Assembly (NCBI RefSeq): GCF_004348335.1
Contig: NZ_SMJW01000056.1
Span: 1-36,751 of the forward strand
Source: Actinomadura bangladeshensis
GTDB taxonomy: Bacteria; Actinomycetota; Actinomycetes; Streptosporangiales; Streptosporangiaceae
Direction of reading: 5' to 3'
DNA: 36,751 nucleotides
Both the position numbers and the translations under genes were made by a program. Below, piece after piece: positions 32,497-36,751 of the stretch. Numbering within the stretch: position 1 is the stretch's first letter; each line of letters starts with the position of its first letter. Below the pieces are notes generated by a model. The model was not told where the DNA came from and did not search any database. It saw only the letters and a program-made list of their open reading frames with translations.

Positions 32497-33417
32497 TCAG
32501 CCGGCGGGGTCGGGCCCGTCCTGCTCGGCGAGGAACCGCTCGAACTGGGCGCCGAGCTCGTCCGCGGTGGGCATGTCCTGCGATTCGGCGAGCAGGCTGT
32601 CGCGCTCGGCGGCGCCGGCGAACGCGTCGTACTGCTGCTCCAGCGCCCGGACGACCTTCTCGACCTCGTCGTTGCCGTCCACCTGGTCGGCGATGTCGGC
32701 GTCGGTGGCGGCGGCCGCGTCGCGGAGCCGGTCGACGGGCAGCACCAGCCCGGTCGCGGAGACGATCGCCTCCAGCGCGGCGACGGCGGCGGCCGGGTAG
32801 GCGGACTGGGCGAGGTAGTGCGGGACGTGCACGGCGAACCCGACGGCGTCGTGCCCGGCCTCGCCGAGCCGCAGCTCCAGCAGCCCGGCGGCGCTGCCGG
32901 GCACCTGCACCTTGTCGAACCAGGAGTTGCGGTTGACCAGCTCGGGCCGGGTGGCGTGCGCGGTGGTGCCGACGGGACGGGTGTGCGGGACGCCCATCGG
33001 GATGCCGTGGAACCCGACGACGACGCCGACCCCGAGCTTCTCGACCAGGTGGACCACGGAGGAGGTGAAGCCCTCCCACAGCCGGTCGGGCTCCGGCCCC
33101 GACAGCATCAGGAACGGGCTGCCGGCCTCGTCGCGCAGCAGCCGGACGACCAGTTCGGGCGCCTCGTAGGAGGCCCAGTGGTCGCGGTCGAACGTCATCG
33201 GCGGCCGGCGGGCCCGGTAGTCGATCAGCGAGTCGACGTCGAAGCGGGCGATGACGCGGTGCTCAAGGGACTCCAGGAGGTGCTCGCGCACGAGCTGCCC
33301 GGTGGATCCGGCGTCCACGAAGCCGTCGAGGCTGTGCAGCAGCACCGGACCCGTCATCTCCGGCAGGTCGGCGTCGAGCTCGTACAGATCCTCAGGGTTA
33401 AGCAACTTCTCCCCCAC
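32497..33417 (-). CDS. PAC2 family protein (proteasome-assembly-chaperone-like)
   Basis: 306 residues from GTG 33417; the frame stays open to 33480, but the reading VGEKLLNPEDLYELDADLPEM fits the family start and an AGGA box precedes it. PAC2 features include VLLHSLDGFVDAGSTGQLVREHLLESLEHRVIARFDVDSLIDYRARRP, then GVGVVVGFHGIPMGVPHTRP and AHATRPELV. C-terminal helices contain an acidic ELGAQFERFLAEQDG. Actinobacterial PAC2 proteins are probably proteasome-linked chaperones; the exact role is not known. A dyad just upstream may control translation. Confidence 0.9.
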   Translation of the reverse strand: MGEKLLNPEDLYELDADLPEMTGPVLLHSLDGFVDAGSTGQLVREHLLESLEHRVIARFDVDSLIDYRARRPPMTFDRDHWASYEAPELVVRLLRDEAGSPFLMLSGPEPDRLWEGFTSSVVHLVEKLGVGVVVGFHGIPMGVPHTRPVGTTAHATRPELVNRNSWFDKVQVPGSAAGLLELRLGEAGHDAVGFAVHVPHYLAQSAYPAAAVAALEAIVSATGLVLPVDRLRDAAAATDADIADQVDGNDEVEKVVRALEQQYDAFAGAAERDSLLAESQDMPTADELGAQFERFLAEQDGPDPAG

Positions 33418-33421
33418 TCCA

Positions 33422-33449
33422 CATGTCCTACGCCCAACATTAGGACATG
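33422..33449 (-). promoter_or_regulatory. Dyad hairpin upstream of the PAC2 gene
   Basis: Perfect 9-bp arms, CATGTCCTA (33422-33430) and TAGGACATG (33441-33449), end 4 nt before the GTG. On the transcript the AGGA box lies in the arm nearest the start, so folding would hide it. A second palindrome, CCGGTGTGACACCGG (33469-33483), sits directly after the cbbX stop. Confidence 0.45.
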
Positions 33450-33483
33450 CGGAGGCACATCCCCGTTTCCGGTGTGACACCGG

Positions 33484-34434
33484 TCACGCGAATACGCGGC
33501 TGGCCAGGAAGTCTTCCGGGTGGAGGGTGGTGAGGTCGTCGCGGCCCACGTCGCCGCCGGCGGCGAGGAGCCGGTTGGCGTGCCGGAGGCGGGCGCGTTC
33601 GATGGCGTTCCGGACGGATCTGGCGTTCGCGAAGCGGGGCTGGGCGCGGCGCCGGGACAGGTAGTCGCGGAACACCGGTTCGGCGGCGGGGGCGAGGCCG
33701 TAGCCCTCGCGTTCCATCATCAGGTGGCCGATGGCCTCCAGTTCGTCCGGCTCGTAGTCGGGGAAGTCGATGTGGTGCGCGATGCGGGAGCTCATGCCCG
33801 GATTGGACGCGAAGAAGGAGTCCATGCGGTCCTTGTATCCGGCGAGGACGACGACGAGGTCGTCCCTCTGGTTCTCCATGACCTGGAGCAGGATCTCGAT
33901 GGCCTCCTGCCCATAGTCGCGCTCATTCTCCGCCCGGTACAGGTAATACGCCTCGTCGATGAACAGCACGCCGCCCATCGCCCGTTTCAGCACCTCTTTC
34001 GTCTTGGGCGCGGTGTGGCCCACGTACTGGCCGACGAGGTCGTCGCGGGTGACGGAGACCAGGTGGCCTTTGCGGATGTAGCCGAGGCGGTGCAGCAGCT
34101 CGGCGAGCCGGACGGCCACGGACGTCTTGCCCGTCCCGGGGCTGCCGGTGAAGCACATGTGCAGGTTGGGGCGCCCGGAGTCGATGCCGAACCGGGCGCG
34201 GACGCGGTCCACGAGGAGGAGGGCGGCGATCTCCCGGATGCGGGTCTTGACCGGGGCCAGGCCGACGAGTTCGGCGTCGAGGGCGTCCAGGACGGCGTCG
34301 ACCTGGGAGTCGGCGCGCTCCTTCGCGAGGTCGATGCGCGCGTCGGGAGGGAGCGGCTCCCCGGTGGCGGGAGCTTGGGACGTGTCCACCGGGGAGCCGT
34401 TCTGGCGCATCCCGAAGCCGGGGCGCTCGGTCAA
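33484..34434 (-). CDS. cbbX: CbbX, red-type RuBisCO activase (AAA+)
   Basis: 316 residues from TTG 34434, which overlaps the cbbS stop (TTGA) and has GGGGCGGGA just upstream; ATG 34410 would give 308 residues. AAA+ motifs: Walker [12 protein letters not shown] (near 97-104), the CbbX pore loop in [15 protein letters not shown], Walker [15 protein letters not shown], then [25 protein letters not shown] and the C-terminal [17 protein letters not shown]. CbbX pulls on the C-terminus of the large subunit to free inhibited red-type RuBisCO. It directly follows cbbS. Confidence 0.95.
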   Translation of the reverse strand: MTERPGFGMRQNGSPVDTSQAPATGEPLPPDARIDLAKERADSQVDAVLDALDAELVGLAPVKTRIREIAALLLVDRVRARFGIDSGRPNLHMCFTGSPGTGKTSVAVRLAELLHRLGYIRKGHLVSVTRDDLVGQYVGHTAPKTKEVLKRAMGGVLFIDEAYYLYRAENERDYGQEAIEILLQVMENQRDDLVVVLAGYKDRMDSFFASNPGMSSRIAHHIDFPDYEPDELEAIGHLMMEREGYGLAPAAEPVFRDYLSRRRAQPRFANARSVRNAIERARLRHANRLLAAGGDVGRDDLTTLHPEDFLASRVFA

Positions 34435-34858
34435 CGTCCCGCCCCGTAGCGGTCGCCCTCGGGCCTGTCGAGGGCGTACGGGTGGAGCGTGTACCGGACG
34501 CGCCGGTCGGACGTCTCCGTCCGGTCCAGCCGGAAGCCGGGCTCCTCGGCGGGACGCTGGACGATGAACGACAGCGCGGTGGTCTGCCGCCCGTAGCGGG
34601 CGTCGTAGGCGTTCAGCCGGATGTAGTGGTCCGGGTACGCCTTGCGGCACTCGTTGACCTCGTACAGGACGCCGGCCGGGTCGGCGAGGTCGAACATCGG
34701 CAGCCCCCACATCTCCCAGTAGGAGTTGCGCGGATGCGGGTCGTCGGTGAACTCGACCGAGCACGGCCAGCCCTGGTCGAGGGCGTAGGCGACCTGGGCC
34801 GCGATGTCCGCGTCCGTGAGGTCGGGCAGGTAGGAGAAGGTTCCTTGGGTGATTCGCA

Positions 34859-34859
<1 letters not shown>
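34431..34859 (-). CDS. cbbS: RuBisCO small subunit
   Basis: 142 residues, starting at the cbbL stop (TGATG). It begins with the small-subunit motif [54 protein letters not shown] and continues with [36 protein letters not shown]. The extended C-terminal tail (about 30 residues past RPAEEPGF) is typical of red-type small subunits, where it forms a hairpin in the central pore. Confidence 0.97.
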
Positions 34860-36486
<1,627 letters not shown>

Positions 36487-36522
36487 ACGAGGAGGTCGGC
36501 ACGTGAGGCAGGGGGCCGGCGG

Positions 36523-36751
36523 GTGACGGAGGCGCGGCTGCGGACGTTCGTCGCGCTCGCCGACGCCGGGTCGGTGCGGGCGGCGGCGCGGCGGCTGTAC
36601 GTGACCGAGTCGGCGGTGTCGGCGGCGGTCGCCGCGCTGACCCGCGACCTCGGCGTGCCGCTCGTCCAGAAGGTGGGCCGGGGCATCCGGCTGACGCCCG
36701 CCGGGGCCGTCTACGCGGGGTACGCGCGGCAGGTCCTCGGGCTGCTGGAGG
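36523..36751 (+). CDS. cbbR: LysR-family regulator (CbbR-like), 5' part only
   Basis: The first 76 residues are visible before the right edge. GTG 36523 with GGGGG upstream is the likely start. The sequence is a LysR winged helix: VTEARLRTFVALADAGSVRAAARRLYVTESAVSAAVAALTRDLGVPLVQKVGRGIRLTPAGAVYAGYARQVLGLLE. It is divergent from cbbL, the normal place of the CbbR activator of RuBisCO operons, so the symbol rests on context. Confidence 0.85.
   Translation, partial: MTEARLRTFVALADAGSVRAAARRLYVTESAVSAAVAALTRDLGVPLVQKVGRGIRLTPAGAVYAGYARQVLGLLE

Overview
The window comes from a high-GC filamentous actinomycete. Third-codon positions are almost all G or C, starts are often GTG or TTG, and a WhiJ-type regulator/DUF397/HATPase set and a pSAM2-type integrative element are present. 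A Streptosporangiales or Actinomadura-like host fits, but the genus is an inference.

Layout. (1) 1-5450, minus strand: the first 1385 residues of a multidomain synthase (NMO/PfaD-like, ketosynthase, acyltransferase), cut by the left edge, preceded by a PhaC-like alpha/beta hydrolase. All catalytic motifs that can be checked in the synthase appear lost. (2) 5742-13736, chromosomal single genes: a two-repeat beta protein, a DUF6069-like membrane protein, type II glutamine synthetase, a secreted beta-helix protein, an ArsR-type regulator, a secreted alpha/beta hydrolase, a zinc-ribbon protein and a DUF899 protein. (3) 13914-18331, accessory: an orphan Imm10 immunity protein, an integrase remnant from a lost relative of the element described next, the DUF397/XRE/HATPase set, two small ORFs and a beta-propeller-like protein.

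(4) 18525-30116, an integrated actinomycete integrative and conjugative element (AICE) of about 11.6 kb. It is bounded by a perfect 54-bp direct repeat taken from the 3' part of tRNA-Val(UAC). The order is a long non-coding left end with 11-bp iterons and a large nested inverted repeat, a YaaC-family cargo gene of low GC, a HAD hydrolase convergent with an XRE/TPR regulator, small ORFs including an RNA polymerase alpha-CTD-like protein, a GntR/UTRA regulator, two small transfer-operon genes, an FtsK/TraB translocase, a rolling-circle Rep and a tyrosine integrase next to the intact tRNA. The genes traB, rep and int overlap and are probably co-transcribed. No excisionase is recognisable.

(5) 30230-36292, minus strand: a compact run cbbL-cbbS-cbbX-PAC2-CBS-alpha/beta hydrolase-geranylgeranyl-reductase-like gene. 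This is a red-type form I RuBisCO with its activase. A divergent LysR gene (cbbR-like) starts at 36523 and is cut by the right edge. The cbb leader contains a 25-bp hairpin, and LysR-like dyads lie between the two transcripts. No phosphoribulokinase gene is in the window.

The best candidates for something undescribed are the active-site-less synthase with its PhaC-like partner, the AICE left end (nested inverted repeat plus iterons on both sides of the element), the YaaC cargo gene, and the alpha-CTD-like AICE protein.
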